A stretch of 64,000 bases of DNA. It comes from Amycolatopsis bullii. GTDB taxonomy: Bacteria; Actinomycetota; Actinomycetes; Mycobacteriales; Pseudonocardiaceae. The notes under the pieces were generated by a model. The model worked only from the letters and a program-made list of their open reading frames with translations, searched no databases and was not told where the DNA came from. The stretch lies in contig NZ_BNAW01000021.1 of assembly GCF_014654205.1 (NCBI RefSeq), positions 62,001 through 126,000 on the forward strand, given 5' to 3'. Shown here piece by piece: positions 49,982-57,573 of this stretch. Position 1 is the stretch's first letter. The number at the start of each line of letters is the position of its first letter. Made by a program: the position numbers and the translations under genes.

Positions 49982-51430
49982 TCAGCCCAACGTCCACTGC
50001 TGGTTGCTGCCGCCGTTGCACGTCCACAACTCGACCGGGGCGCCCTCGGCCGTCGAAGCGCCGGTGACGTCCAGGCACAATCCGGACTGGGCCCCGGTGA
50101 CCGTGCCGTTCGAGTTGACGTTCCACTGCTGGTTGGCCTGCCCGTTGCACGTCCAGGTCACCACCTTCGTGCCCGCGCTGGTGCCCTGCCCGGACGCGTC
50201 CAGGCACAGCGTCGCCCCGTTGAGGGTGGCCGTCAGCCTGCCGTCCGAGGTGCGCGTCCACGCCTGGTTCGGCTGGCCGGAGCAGCCGGCGATCTGCAGC
50301 TGCGTGCCCTGGGTCGCGTTCGGGGCGGACAGGCACTTGCCCGCGCCGACCGCATGCACCGGCCCGGTTCCCGTGTTGCTGCCGCCGGTGCCGTACCCGG
50401 CCGCGACGATGTTGGCCTGGACGGCGTTCTCGGTGGCGTCCGACGGGTAGCCGGACGTCATCACGCCCTCGTAGAACGTGCCCGCCGAGCCGATGCTGTT
50501 GTCGCCGCCGGTGCCGAGGATGATGGCGCCTTCCTTGCGCATCGGGTTGTACCCGGACACGTTGGGCCGCACGCCGTCGTAGAAGGTCGACACGCCACCG
50601 GACTGGGCGTTGCCGCCGCGGATGGCCCACCGGTTCGGACCGCCCTTGACGATCGCCGTCAGGTACCGGTGGCTGATGCTCGGGTCGTTGGCGTTGTAGC
50701 GCTGGTTGACGCCGGAGAACAGCCCGTTCTCGAGGTCCGCCATGATCCACGGCCCGTTGCCGGCGCCGTAGCCCCAGACCTTGATGTTGCCGAAGTAGAT
50801 GGCTTCCATCGTGCCGTTGCCGTTGTCCCGGCTGTTGCGCTCGGCGTTGCCGTAGTCGAAGCAGCAGCCGCCGTTGTAGTGCGTGCCGTCGAAGATCGCG
50901 TACATGCCTTCCGGCTGGTCGCCGGTCGCGGTCCCGGTGGCGTTGTTGTTGCGGTATCCGGTACCCGGCGCCACGAACACGCCGTACGCCTTCTGCCCGC
51001 CGACCGTGGTCGGCGCGGCCGTCGCGCTGGCCAGGTTGTCGTACCCGCCCGGTGCCGGGCCGGAGAAGCCGCCCGGCGGGGCCTGGGTCAGGTGGTTGTT
51101 CCGGCCGGACTGGTCGTAGATCACCGTGATCAGGCACGACGTCCCGGCGCAGAACGAATCCTGGGCCGCGGCGTTCGCGACGCCGCCCGCACTCAGCACG
51201 CCGATGTCCCGCGTCGTGTTGTCCGACGCCCGCCGCACCTGGTACAGCGAGCCGCTGTAGGTGCCGTACAGCGCCCGGGTGGTCGAATGCGCGGCCACAC
51301 AAGGCGTTCCCCCGGCCGCGTAGATGTCACACGGACCTTCGGTGGCGGCCTGCGACGGCGTCGCCGTGCCGGCCACCGCACCCGCGGCGATCACCACGGC
51401 CGGCCACAGTCTCGTCCAGCGCTTGCTCAT
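49982..51430 (-). CDS. alpha-L-arabinofuranosidase GH54-CBM13
   Basis: A 482-residue secreted protein. After the signal peptide (cut near SQA-ATE) the catalytic domain is strikingly like fungal AbfB of GH54: GPCDIYAAGGTPCVAAHSTT, CLITVIYDQSGRNNHLTQAP, GYDNLASA, THYNGGCCFDYGNAE. By spacing, the family nucleophile corresponds to E234 (ADLENGLFSG) and the acid/base to D310 (LGTGGDNS). The fungal arabinose-binding CBM42 is replaced by a ricin-type CBM13 (about 355-482; QAWTR, NQQWNV, NQQWTLG). It removes arabinose side chains from arabinoxylan. It lies 29 bp upstream of the xylanase gene and 30 bp downstream of the GH59 gene. Confidence 0.93.
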   Translation of the reverse strand: MSKRWTRLWPAVVIAAGAVAGTATPSQAATEGPCDIYAAGGTPCVAAHSTTRALYGTYSGSLYQVRRASDNTTRDIGVLSAGGVANAAAQDSFCAGTSCLITVIYDQSGRNNHLTQAPPGGFSGPAPGGYDNLASATAAPTTVGGQKAYGVFVAPGTGYRNNNATGTATGDQPEGMYAIFDGTHYNGGCCFDYGNAERNSRDNGNGTMEAIYFGNIKVWGYGAGNGPWIMADLENGLFSGVNQRYNANDPSISHRYLTAIVKGGPNRWAIRGGNAQSGGVSTFYDGVRPNVSGYNPMRKEGAIILGTGGDNSIGSAGTFYEGVMTSGYPSDATENAVQANIVAAGYGTGGSNTGTGPVHAVGAGKCLSAPNATQGTQLQIAGCSGQPNQAWTRTSDGRLTATLNGATLCLDASGQGTSAGTKVVTWTCNGQANQQWNVNSNGTVTGAQSGLCLDVTGASTAEGAPVELWTCNGGSNQQWTLG

Positions 51431-51460
51431 CGCGAACTCCTTTGTCCGGACGGAATTCCG

Positions 51461-53839
51461 CTAGCTCCGCGTCCACTTTTGGGCGTTGCCGCCGGTGCAG
51501 GCCTGCAGCGTCACCGGCGTGCTGTTCCCGGTGCCGTTGCCGCTCGGCGTCAGGCACAGTCCTGATTGGACACCGGTGATCGTTCCGTCGGCGGCGACGT
51601 TCCACTGCTGGTTGGTGCCACCCGAGCAGTCCCAGATGATCGCCCGGGTGCCCGCGGAGGTCCCCGCGCCCTCGGCGTCGAGGCACTTGCTGCCGTACAC
51701 CTGCAGCTGCTTCCCGGACGTCGACGTCCACTGCTGGTTGCTGCCGCCGTTGCAGTCCCACAGCGTCACCTGCGTGCCGTTGGTCTGCGACACGTTCGGG
51801 ACGTCGAGGCAGCGCCCGGCCGCGGTGTTGCGCAGCACCGACGTCGACCCGCCGCCCGAACCGGCGACGGCGAAGTTGTCGAACTGCGCGGTCTCCCCCA
51901 CGGCCGTGCCGATGCCGACCTGGCCGGCCGGGAAGGTGCTGTCGGTGACCGTGCCGACGACGGTGCCGTCGACCGAGGCGGTGATGGTGCTGCCGGAGAA
52001 ACCGAGGGACAGCTTGTGCCAGCTGCCGGTGCCGAGCGCGGTCGTCGTCCCGGTGCGCAGCGTCGTGTTCTGCTGGCTGGTGTTGTTGCGCCGGATCGAC
52101 CAGGCGCCGGTGTCACTGACCCGGAAGTAGTACGCGTTCAGCGCGCCCTGGTTGCCGGTGTCCTGCGAGCCGGCCCGGCCGAGCAGCTCGACGTACCCGG
52201 GCTTCTCCAGCAGCACGTCCGTGCTGAGCGTGTAGTTGCTCCAGGCGATGTTGCCCAGCAGGGCGTAGGGATCGACGAACTTCTTCCAGGGGATGGTCTT
52301 CTGCGTGGCGGCCTGGCGCACGCAGGTGCCCGCGCGGCCCGCGCCGCAGGCGGCGGTCTCGAACGCGCCCTCCATGTCCATCAGGTACTTGGCTTCCTTG
52401 CCCTTCGCGTACGCCTCGAAGTCGTCGCTGTAGGGCAGGTTGAGCGAACCCTGCGGCGGGCTGGTCGCGGTGCCCTTGCCCTGCCCGGTGGTGGTCGTGA
52501 TCGTGTAGAGGTAGCCGGGCTGGGCGGTCAGGGAGAAAGCGCCGCCGTTCGGCGTGATGTCGGTGCTGTGGACGAAGTGGTCGCTCCCGTTGTTCGAGTT
52601 GAGGTTGGTCGCCCACACGTGCACCTGGCCGGTGGACAGGCCGCCGGTGACGTTCAGGTTCAGCGTCTGGGCCGACGTGGCGTCCATCGTCTCGATGATC
52701 GTGCTGTAGTCGGTGTTGTTCGGCGACTTGAGCGAGACGTAGCTGCCGTTGCTGCGGTTCCCGCCGAGGTAGCCGCTGGAGGCGTCGAGGTACTTCCAGC
52801 CGGGCGCGGTGAACTGCGTCGTGTGGGCCAGCGCCCACGCGTCCTTGCCGACCGAGTAGTAGCCGGACCACGGCTGGTTGGCGAGCATCAGCCCGACGGT
52901 CGGCCACGGGATGTTCGGGGTGACGGCGGCGATCAGGTCCCAGTTGAGGTACGCGGTCATCTTGCCGTCGAGGTAGACGCGGTTGATCCCGCGGGCCAGC
53001 GGCTTGGCGCCGTCGTTGTAGTCCTGGGAGCCGTTTTCGCTGGACCACAGCGTCTTGCCGGTGTTGGTGACGTTCGCCGGCACGCTGCAGGAGGTCTGCG
53101 CACTGAGGTAGCCGCACGTGTAGTGTGCGCTGAGCACGTCGGTGGCGTTGCGGTAGGCCGTGTTCGTCGAGATCGCGCTCGCCGGGCCCCAGTCCCCCGG
53201 CCACGAGTCACCGGAGATGATCTTGATGGCGCTGTACCCGTTGGCGTTGAGCGCGTTGCGGAGGGTGACGGTCCAGTCCGCGCTCCACTGCTTCTCATTC
53301 TGGACGCTCGTGAGGTAGTCGATGGTCAGCCCGTGCTGCTTCGCGCACCCCAGCCACGACAGGTAGTAGTCGGTCAGGTCGTTGGAGAAGAAGGTGCCGT
53401 TGCCGATCCAGCCCGGCGCGCCCCAGGGCAGGCCCACGAGCTTGATGCCGGGGTTGCGCAGCTTGGCCTGTTCCATGATCCACCACTCGTACCCGCGGTT
53501 GCAGTCGAGATCGCCGCGGAAGTGGGCGTGGCTCGGCTCCGCGCCGCTGGTGGAGTTGGTGTCCCCGCCCATTTCCACCTTGAGGATCTGCAGGGCGGCC
53601 CCGTAGCCGGGCTTGAACAGGTAGTCGAGGATCTGCCCGCGCTGGGGCTCCGGGTAGTCGATCAGCAGGCGGCTGTTGCCCCCGCCGCCGCTGACCGCGC
53701 CGACGCCGTCGAACGTGCGTCCGCCGGAGCTCCCGTTGATCGTGATCGAGGTGGCGGCCTGGGCCGGCGCCGCGGCGACGACGCTGCCTGCCACGGCCAG
53801 GACGACCGCGGTGACCACCGCTGTCGCGCTCCGGAACAT
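51461..53839 (-). CDS. GH59 (galactocerebrosidase-like) glycosidase with CBM13
   Basis: A 792-residue secreted protein, first gene of the GH59-GH54-GH10 operon. After the signal peptide (1-29) the barrel reads FDGVGAVSGGGGNSRLLIDY, ILDYLFKPGYGAALQILKVE, GYEWWIMEQAKLRNPGIKLV, as in animal galactocerebrosidase. The acid/base is E182 (TSVQNEKQW) and the nucleophile E268 (TLWSSENGS). A beta-sandwich and lectin-like domain follows (QPGYLYTITTTTGQGKG to AQFDNFAV), as in the animal enzyme, and a C-terminal CBM13 (about 665-792). In a plant-wall operon the substrate is more likely a beta-galactan or beta-galactosyl side chain than a lipid. ATG 53839 has GTGAGGAC upstream. Confidence 0.9.
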   Translation of the reverse strand: MFRSATAVVTAVVLAVAGSVVAAAPAQAATSITINGSSGGRTFDGVGAVSGGGGNSRLLIDYPEPQRGQILDYLFKPGYGAALQILKVEMGGDTNSTSGAEPSHAHFRGDLDCNRGYEWWIMEQAKLRNPGIKLVGLPWGAPGWIGNGTFFSNDLTDYYLSWLGCAKQHGLTIDYLTSVQNEKQWSADWTVTLRNALNANGYSAIKIISGDSWPGDWGPASAISTNTAYRNATDVLSAHYTCGYLSAQTSCSVPANVTNTGKTLWSSENGSQDYNDGAKPLARGINRVYLDGKMTAYLNWDLIAAVTPNIPWPTVGLMLANQPWSGYYSVGKDAWALAHTTQFTAPGWKYLDASSGYLGGNRSNGSYVSLKSPNNTDYSTIIETMDATSAQTLNLNVTGGLSTGQVHVWATNLNSNNGSDHFVHSTDITPNGGAFSLTAQPGYLYTITTTTGQGKGTATSPPQGSLNLPYSDDFEAYAKGKEAKYLMDMEGAFETAACGAGRAGTCVRQAATQKTIPWKKFVDPYALLGNIAWSNYTLSTDVLLEKPGYVELLGRAGSQDTGNQGALNAYYFRVSDTGAWSIRRNNTSQQNTTLRTGTTTALGTGSWHKLSLGFSGSTITASVDGTVVGTVTDSTFPAGQVGIGTAVGETAQFDNFAVAGSGGGSTSVLRNTAAGRCLDVPNVSQTNGTQVTLWDCNGGSNQQWTSTSGKQLQVYGSKCLDAEGAGTSAGTRAIIWDCSGGTNQQWNVAADGTITGVQSGLCLTPSGNGTGNSTPVTLQACTGGNAQKWTRS

Positions 53840-53992
53840 GGGTGTCCTCACTTCCGACGCAGGGCGGCACCCGGCGAAAGTTCCGGGTCTGCCGGCGAAA
53901 CAATCGAACGATCGACGAAGGGGGGAAACGCCCTCGTCCGGCCGGGAATCCGCCCAGGAGAACCCATCTTCGTCGATGGTGACCACGCGCTG

Positions 53993-54006
53993 CGTTAACG
54001 CTAACA
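53993..54006. promoter_or_regulatory. LacI-type operator, GH59 operon
   Basis: CGTTAACGCTAACA matches 12 of 14 positions of the perfect palindrome TGTTAGCGCTAACA seen before the GH127 gene (59965-59978). The central CG and flanking TTA/TAA are typical for LacI-family regulators of arabinose-containing glycans. It lies about 155 bp before the GH59 start. Confidence 0.55.
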
Positions 54007-54126
54007 GTCACCTTGCCGCCGAACAACTGTCGTTCTTCGCCCCGATGTAATTTTCGGGGCGGCGGGCGAAAGCGGCGCCCGCGCCCCTTTCCCGGACCGC
54101 ATTCCCCGGCTACAGTCTCGGACTGC

Positions 54127-54140
54127 TGGGAGCGCTCCCA
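54127..54140. promoter_or_regulatory. CebR operator (cellobiose-responsive)
   Basis: The perfect 14-bp palindrome TGGGAGCGCTCCCA lies 45 bp before the GH6 start. This is the binding sequence of CebR, the LacI-family repressor of cellulase genes in actinomycetes that is released by cello-oligosaccharides. The cebR gene itself is not in the window. Confidence 0.85.
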
Positions 54141-54184
54141 GCGGACTTTTCCGGCGCCAGCCCGTCGTTCGAAGGAGAACGTGC

Positions 54185-55573
54185 ATGCGAAGCAGGACAG
54201 TGGCCGCGGGCGGACTCGCCGCCGTCGCCGTGACCGGCGTCGTCGCCACGACCACGTGGGCCGGCGCGCAGGCCGCCGCCTCGGCGTACTACACCGATCC
54301 CGGCACCAACGCGGCCAAGTGGGTCGCGGCGAACCCCGGCGACTCGCGGGCCGCGGTCATCCGCGACCGGATCGCCTCGGTACCGCAGGCACGCTGGTTC
54401 ACCACCACCAACACCTCCACCGTGCGCGGCGAGGTGGACGCCTACGTCGGCGCCGCGGCCGCCGCCGGGAAGATCCCGATCATGGTCGTCTACGACATCC
54501 CCAACCGCGACTGCGGCGGCGCCAGCAGCGGGGGCGCGCCCTCGCACGACGCCTACCGCGCGTGGATCGACCAGGTGGCGGCCGGGCTGGCGGGCCGTCC
54601 GGCGGCCATCGTGCTCGAACCCGACGTGCTCCCGCAGATGACGAACTGCCAGAACAGCGACCAGCAGCGCCAGACCACGGCGTCGATGGCGTACGCGGGC
54701 AAGAAGCTCAAGGCCGGCTCGTCCCAGGCGAAGGTGTACTTCGACATCGGGCACTCCGCGTGGCTTTCCGCCGGCGAGGCCGCCTCGCGGCTGCGGGCCG
54801 CCGACATCTCGAACAGCGCCGACGGCATCTCCACCAACGTGTCCAACTACCGTGCGACGTCCGACGAAGTCGCTTACGACAAGGCGATCCTCAACCAGCT
54901 GGGCGATTCGCGGCTGAAGGCCGTGATCGACACCAGCCGCAACGGGAACGGACCGCAGGGCAGCGAGTGGTGCGACCCGGGCGGGCGGGCGATCGGCACG
55001 CCGAGCACCAACCAGACCGGCGACAGCCAGATCGACGCGTTCCTGTGGATCAAGCCGCCGGGCGAGGCGGACGGCTGCATCGCCACGGCCGGCCAGTTCG
55101 TGCCCCAGCGGGCCTACGACCTCGCCGTCGCGGCCGGGCCGATCCAGACCACCACCCCGACGACACCCACGACGCCGACCACGCCCACCACGCCCACCAC
55201 GCCCACCACGCCCACCACGCCGACGACCCCGACCACGCCCACCACCACGACCCCGCAGCCGACCGGCGGCTGCAAGGTCACCCACCGGGTGGTCAGCTCC
55301 TGGCCGACCGGGTACACCGGCGAGATCGTCATCGAAAACGACGGCGCGATCATCAGCGGCTGGACGCTGACGTTCTCCGCGCCCGGCGTGACCGTCACCC
55401 AGGGCTGGAACGGGACCTGGAGCGACACCGGCGACGCCGTCAAGGTGACCAACGCGTCGTGGAACGGCAGCCTGAGCTCGGGCGAAACCACCACGATCGG
55501 CTACAACGCGACCTACAACGGTGGCACGCCGCCGTTCCTGCAGCCGCAGCTCAACGGGATCTACTGCGGCTGA
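54185..55573 (+). CDS. GH6 cellulase with CBM2
   Basis: A 462-residue secreted cellulase. The signal peptide spans about residues 1-33. The GH6 domain (34-315) has VVYDIPNRDCGG, VLEPDVLPQMTNC, VYFDIGHSAWL, WCDPGGRAIG and LWIKPPGEADG, with the aspartates used by the family present; length fits endoglucanases of the CenA type. A (Thr-Thr-Pro)n linker leads to a C-terminal CBM2 (about 360-462, Cys at both ends, GGCKVTHRVVSSWPTGYTGE). ATG 54185 has GAAGGAGA upstream and a CebR box 45 bp before. It cuts cellulose outside the cell. Confidence 0.95.
   Translation: MRSRTVAAGGLAAVAVTGVVATTTWAGAQAAASAYYTDPGTNAAKWVAANPGDSRAAVIRDRIASVPQARWFTTTNTSTVRGEVDAYVGAAAAAGKIPIMVVYDIPNRDCGGASSGGAPSHDAYRAWIDQVAAGLAGRPAAIVLEPDVLPQMTNCQNSDQQRQTTASMAYAGKKLKAGSSQAKVYFDIGHSAWLSAGEAASRLRAADISNSADGISTNVSNYRATSDEVAYDKAILNQLGDSRLKAVIDTSRNGNGPQGSEWCDPGGRAIGTPSTNQTGDSQIDAFLWIKPPGEADGCIATAGQFVPQRAYDLAVAAGPIQTTTPTTPTTPTTPTTPTTPTTPTTPTTPTTPTTTTPQPTGGCKVTHRVVSSWPTGYTGEIVIENDGAIISGWTLTFSAPGVTVTQGWNGTWSDTGDAVKVTNASWNGSLSSGETTTIGYNATYNGGTPPFLQPQLNGIYCG
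55150..55256 (+). repeat. 9-bp tandem repeat coding for Thr-Thr-Pro linker
   Basis: About eleven units of ACGCCCACC and close variants encode TTP repeats between the GH6 domain and CBM2. The copies are nearly identical in DNA, which allows slippage and linker-length variation between strains. It is coding sequence, not a CRISPR array. Confidence 0.85.
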
Positions 55574-56115
55574 GCCCGGCGGCCCAGCCGCAGCGCGGAG
55601 ACGAGGAAGAAGATGCCGCCCAGCGTGGCGTACCCGGCCAGTGCCGTCAGCGAAGCACCGTCCATTGTGGCCTGCACGATGAAGGAAGTGCCGGCCACGA
55701 CGGAGATCGCGCCGCTGAGGATCATCGGCCACTGGCCGCCGAGGCCACGCCGGGCGGCACCGACGACGAGCTGGACAAGACCGGCCACGATCGCCCAGCT
55801 GCCCCACACGCGCAGCACGCCGGGGATTCCGGACGCGGCGGCGACGGCCAGGCCGGCGGCGGCGAGCAGGCTGATCGCGACGTTCACGTAGAGCGCCGTG
55901 ACCGGCCTGCCCGCCCCCGCCGAACGCGCGTCCAGCACCGCGGCGACGACGTCGAACAGCGGGTACAGCACGAGCAGCGCGATGCTGACCGGCCCGAGGC
56001 TCGAGGCCGTCGCGAAGAGCAGTCCGGCCCAGACGAGGGCGAACGCGAAGCGGACGAAGTAGAGCCGCCGCAGGGCCTGGGCGTGGCCGGCGGCCGGAAC
56101 GGTGTCGGTGGTCAT
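55561..56115 (-). CDS. DUF308/HdeD-like membrane protein
   Basis: A 184-residue protein with about six hydrophobic helices in the paired pattern of the HdeD/DUF308 family (FAFALVWAGLLFATASSLGP, LYVNVAISLLAAAGLAVAAA, GQWPMILSGAISVVAGTSFI). ATG 56115 is chosen for the family N terminus. It converges on the GH6 gene with overlapping ends (stop at 55561-55563) and is divergent from a TetR gene; AGATAGAACG inverted arms flank the promoters, so it is probably the TetR target. Function unknown. Confidence 0.8.
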   Translation of the reverse strand: MTTDTVPAAGHAQALRRLYFVRFAFALVWAGLLFATASSLGPVSIALLVLYPLFDVVAAVLDARSAGAGRPVTALYVNVAISLLAAAGLAVAAASGIPGVLRVWGSWAIVAGLVQLVVGAARRGLGGQWPMILSGAISVVAGTSFIVQATMDGASLTALAGYATLGGIFFLVSALRLGRRAQPQ

Positions 56116-56128
56116 GGGCTCTCCCGGT

Positions 56129-56201
56129 AGATAGAACGATCTGTCTCGTTGGCGACTATGGCAGCGCCATGCCGTCGCCGTCAAGACCGACCGTTCTATC
56201 T
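56129..56201. promoter_or_regulatory. inverted arms between DUF308 gene and TetR
   Basis: AGATAGAACG (56129-56138) and its exact complement CGTTCTATCT (56192-56201) are 53 bases apart, one arm near each divergent start. The right arm abuts GCTAGGCT, a likely -10 of the TetR gene. Two dimers of the adjoining TetR protein could bind here. Confidence 0.6.
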
Positions 56202-56231
56202 GCTAGGCTGGCTGCGTCCCGGGAGGTGACC

Positions 56232-56822
56232 TTGTCCGAAGCACGAGGGCGGCTGCTGGCCTCGGCGAGCCGGCTGTTCTACACCGAAGGCCTGCACTCG
56301 GTCGGCATCGACCGGGTCATCGCCGACGCCGGCGTCACCCGCGCCACGCTCTACCGGCACTTCCCCAGCAAGGACGACCTGCTGGTGGCCTACCTGACCG
56401 AGGCGGACGCCCTCATCCGGACCCAGGTGGAGTCGGCACGGAACGCGGCCGGCGGCTCGCCCCGGGAGGCCGTCCTGGCGGTGGCCGCCACGATCGCCGA
56501 CGGCATCCGGTCACCCGGGTTCCGGGGCTGTGCGTTCCTCAACGCCGCCGCCGAATACCCCGACCCCGGCCACCCGGTGCACCAAGCCGTTCTCGCCCAC
56601 CGGCAGTGGTTCCTGGACACGGTCACGGAACTGCTGGCCGCCACCGGGGAAACCGCTCCCGGGCCGGCCGCCCAGCACTTCGTCATGCTCCGCGACGGCG
56701 CGATGGCCGCGGGCTGCCTCACCGACCCGGTCCCGATCTGCGCCACGTTCCTCCGTGGCGTGGAAGGGATCCTGCGGTACCGCAACGCGCCGGTGGCGGC
56801 CGGCGTCAAGCGGCGGAAGTGA
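56232..56822 (+). CDS. TetR family regulator (2)
   Basis: A TetR regulator of about 196 residues. The helix-turn-helix is LLASASRLFYTEGLHSVGID, RVIADAGVTRATLYRHFPSK, followed by a ligand domain with GFRGCAFLNAAAEYPDPGHP. TTG 56232 is preferred because GGGAGGTGA stands five bases before it; the GTG inside that ribosome site (56226) is less likely. It probably controls itself and the divergent DUF308 membrane protein. Confidence 0.87.
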   Translation: MSEARGRLLASASRLFYTEGLHSVGIDRVIADAGVTRATLYRHFPSKDDLLVAYLTEADALIRTQVESARNAAGGSPREAVLAVAATIADGIRSPGFRGCAFLNAAAEYPDPGHPVHQAVLAHRQWFLDTVTELLAATGETAPGPAAQHFVMLRDGAMAAGCLTDPVPICATFLRGVEGILRYRNAPVAAGVKRRK

Positions 56823-56883
56823 ACCCGGCCGGCACTGCGGACGGCTCGATTGGCCGTGCGGCCGGATGGGTATTCCTCCCGGT

Positions 56884-57534
56884 ATGGGTGCTTGGGGCAA
56901 ACGGCTCATCGCGTTGGCGGCGGCTGTGGTGGTGCTGATCGCCGCGATCCTGGTCGCATCGGCGGTGCACCTGTTACCCCAGTTGCGCAATCCGTTCGCC
57001 CAGAAGACCGAAGAGCACTCCGGTCCGGTGCTGCTGCAGTCGATCGTCGAGCTTTCGCGCTACGAGGCGGCCAGCGGCTCGTTCCAGGTCGTCGTCGACA
57101 TCAAGAGCAGCTCCGTCCTGCCCGGCTTCCTCGTGGGCAGCGACACCCTGTTCATCGGAGTCGGCACGGACAACGCCTTCGTCGACTTCTCGCGGCTGAA
57201 GAGCGACGCCGTCCAGGTCTCCGAAGACCGCCAATCCGCCACGATCACCCTGGGCCACGCGCAGCTGGAGCCGGCCACCCTGGACGTCCACGAGTCCCGT
57301 GTGTACGCACAGCAGCAGGGCCTGTTCACCCGGATCAACGAGTTCCTCAGCGGGAACCCGAACTCGCAGCAGGCGTTGTACGAGCTCGCCCAGAAGCAGA
57401 TCCAGGCCGCCGCCGCGAAGAGCTCCCTGATCGCCGACGCCGAGCGCAACACCCGGACGATGCTGACCGGCCTGCTGCAGTCGCTGGGCTTCAAGACCAT
57501 CACCGTCAAGTACGCCGACAGCAATCCCGGCTGA
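56884..57534 (+). CDS. DUF4230 membrane-anchored protein
   Basis: A 216-residue protein with one N-terminal transmembrane helix (LIALAAAVVVLIAAILVASA) and an extracytoplasmic domain of the DUF4230 family: LLQSIVELSRYEAASGSFQV, VSEDRQSATITLGHAQLEPA, GLLQSLGFKTITVKYAD. Function of the family is unknown. ATG 56884 and ATG 56866 are both possible starts; neither has a clear ribosome site. It follows the TetR gene by 61 bp and is convergent with GH127. Confidence 0.75.
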   Translation: MGAWGKRLIALAAAVVVLIAAILVASAVHLLPQLRNPFAQKTEEHSGPVLLQSIVELSRYEAASGSFQVVVDIKSSSVLPGFLVGSDTLFIGVGTDNAFVDFSRLKSDAVQVSEDRQSATITLGHAQLEPATLDVHESRVYAQQQGLFTRINEFLSGNPNSQQALYELAQKQIQAAAAKSSLIADAERNTRTMLTGLLQSLGFKTITVKYADSNPG

Positions 57535-57537
57535 TCC

Positions 57538-57567
57538 CGGCCGGCGCCGCACCCGCGACGCCGGCCG
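57538..57567. terminator. hairpin between DUF4230 and GH127 genes
   Basis: A perfect 9-bp stem CGGCCGGCG/CGCCGGCCG (57538-57546 with 57559-57567) with a 12-nt loop separates the convergent genes. Confidence 0.65.
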
Positions 57568-57573
57568 CGTCGA

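Larger units (their letters stand above)
53840..54184. other. intergenic region between GH59 operon and GH6 gene
   Basis: The 345 bases between the divergent starts hold no gene. They contain a CGAAAGTTCCGG stretch near the GH59 start (about 53874-53885), a LacI-type site at 53993-54006, an FeS-free AT-rich patch GATGTAATTTTC near 54045, and a CebR box at 54127-54140, so the two divergent transcripts appear to have separate control elements. Confidence 0.6.

Noticed and set aside
55150..55256. Possible CRISPR-like array
   Set aside because: The 9-bp units are contiguous with no spacers and lie in frame as the Thr-Thr-Pro linker of GH6.
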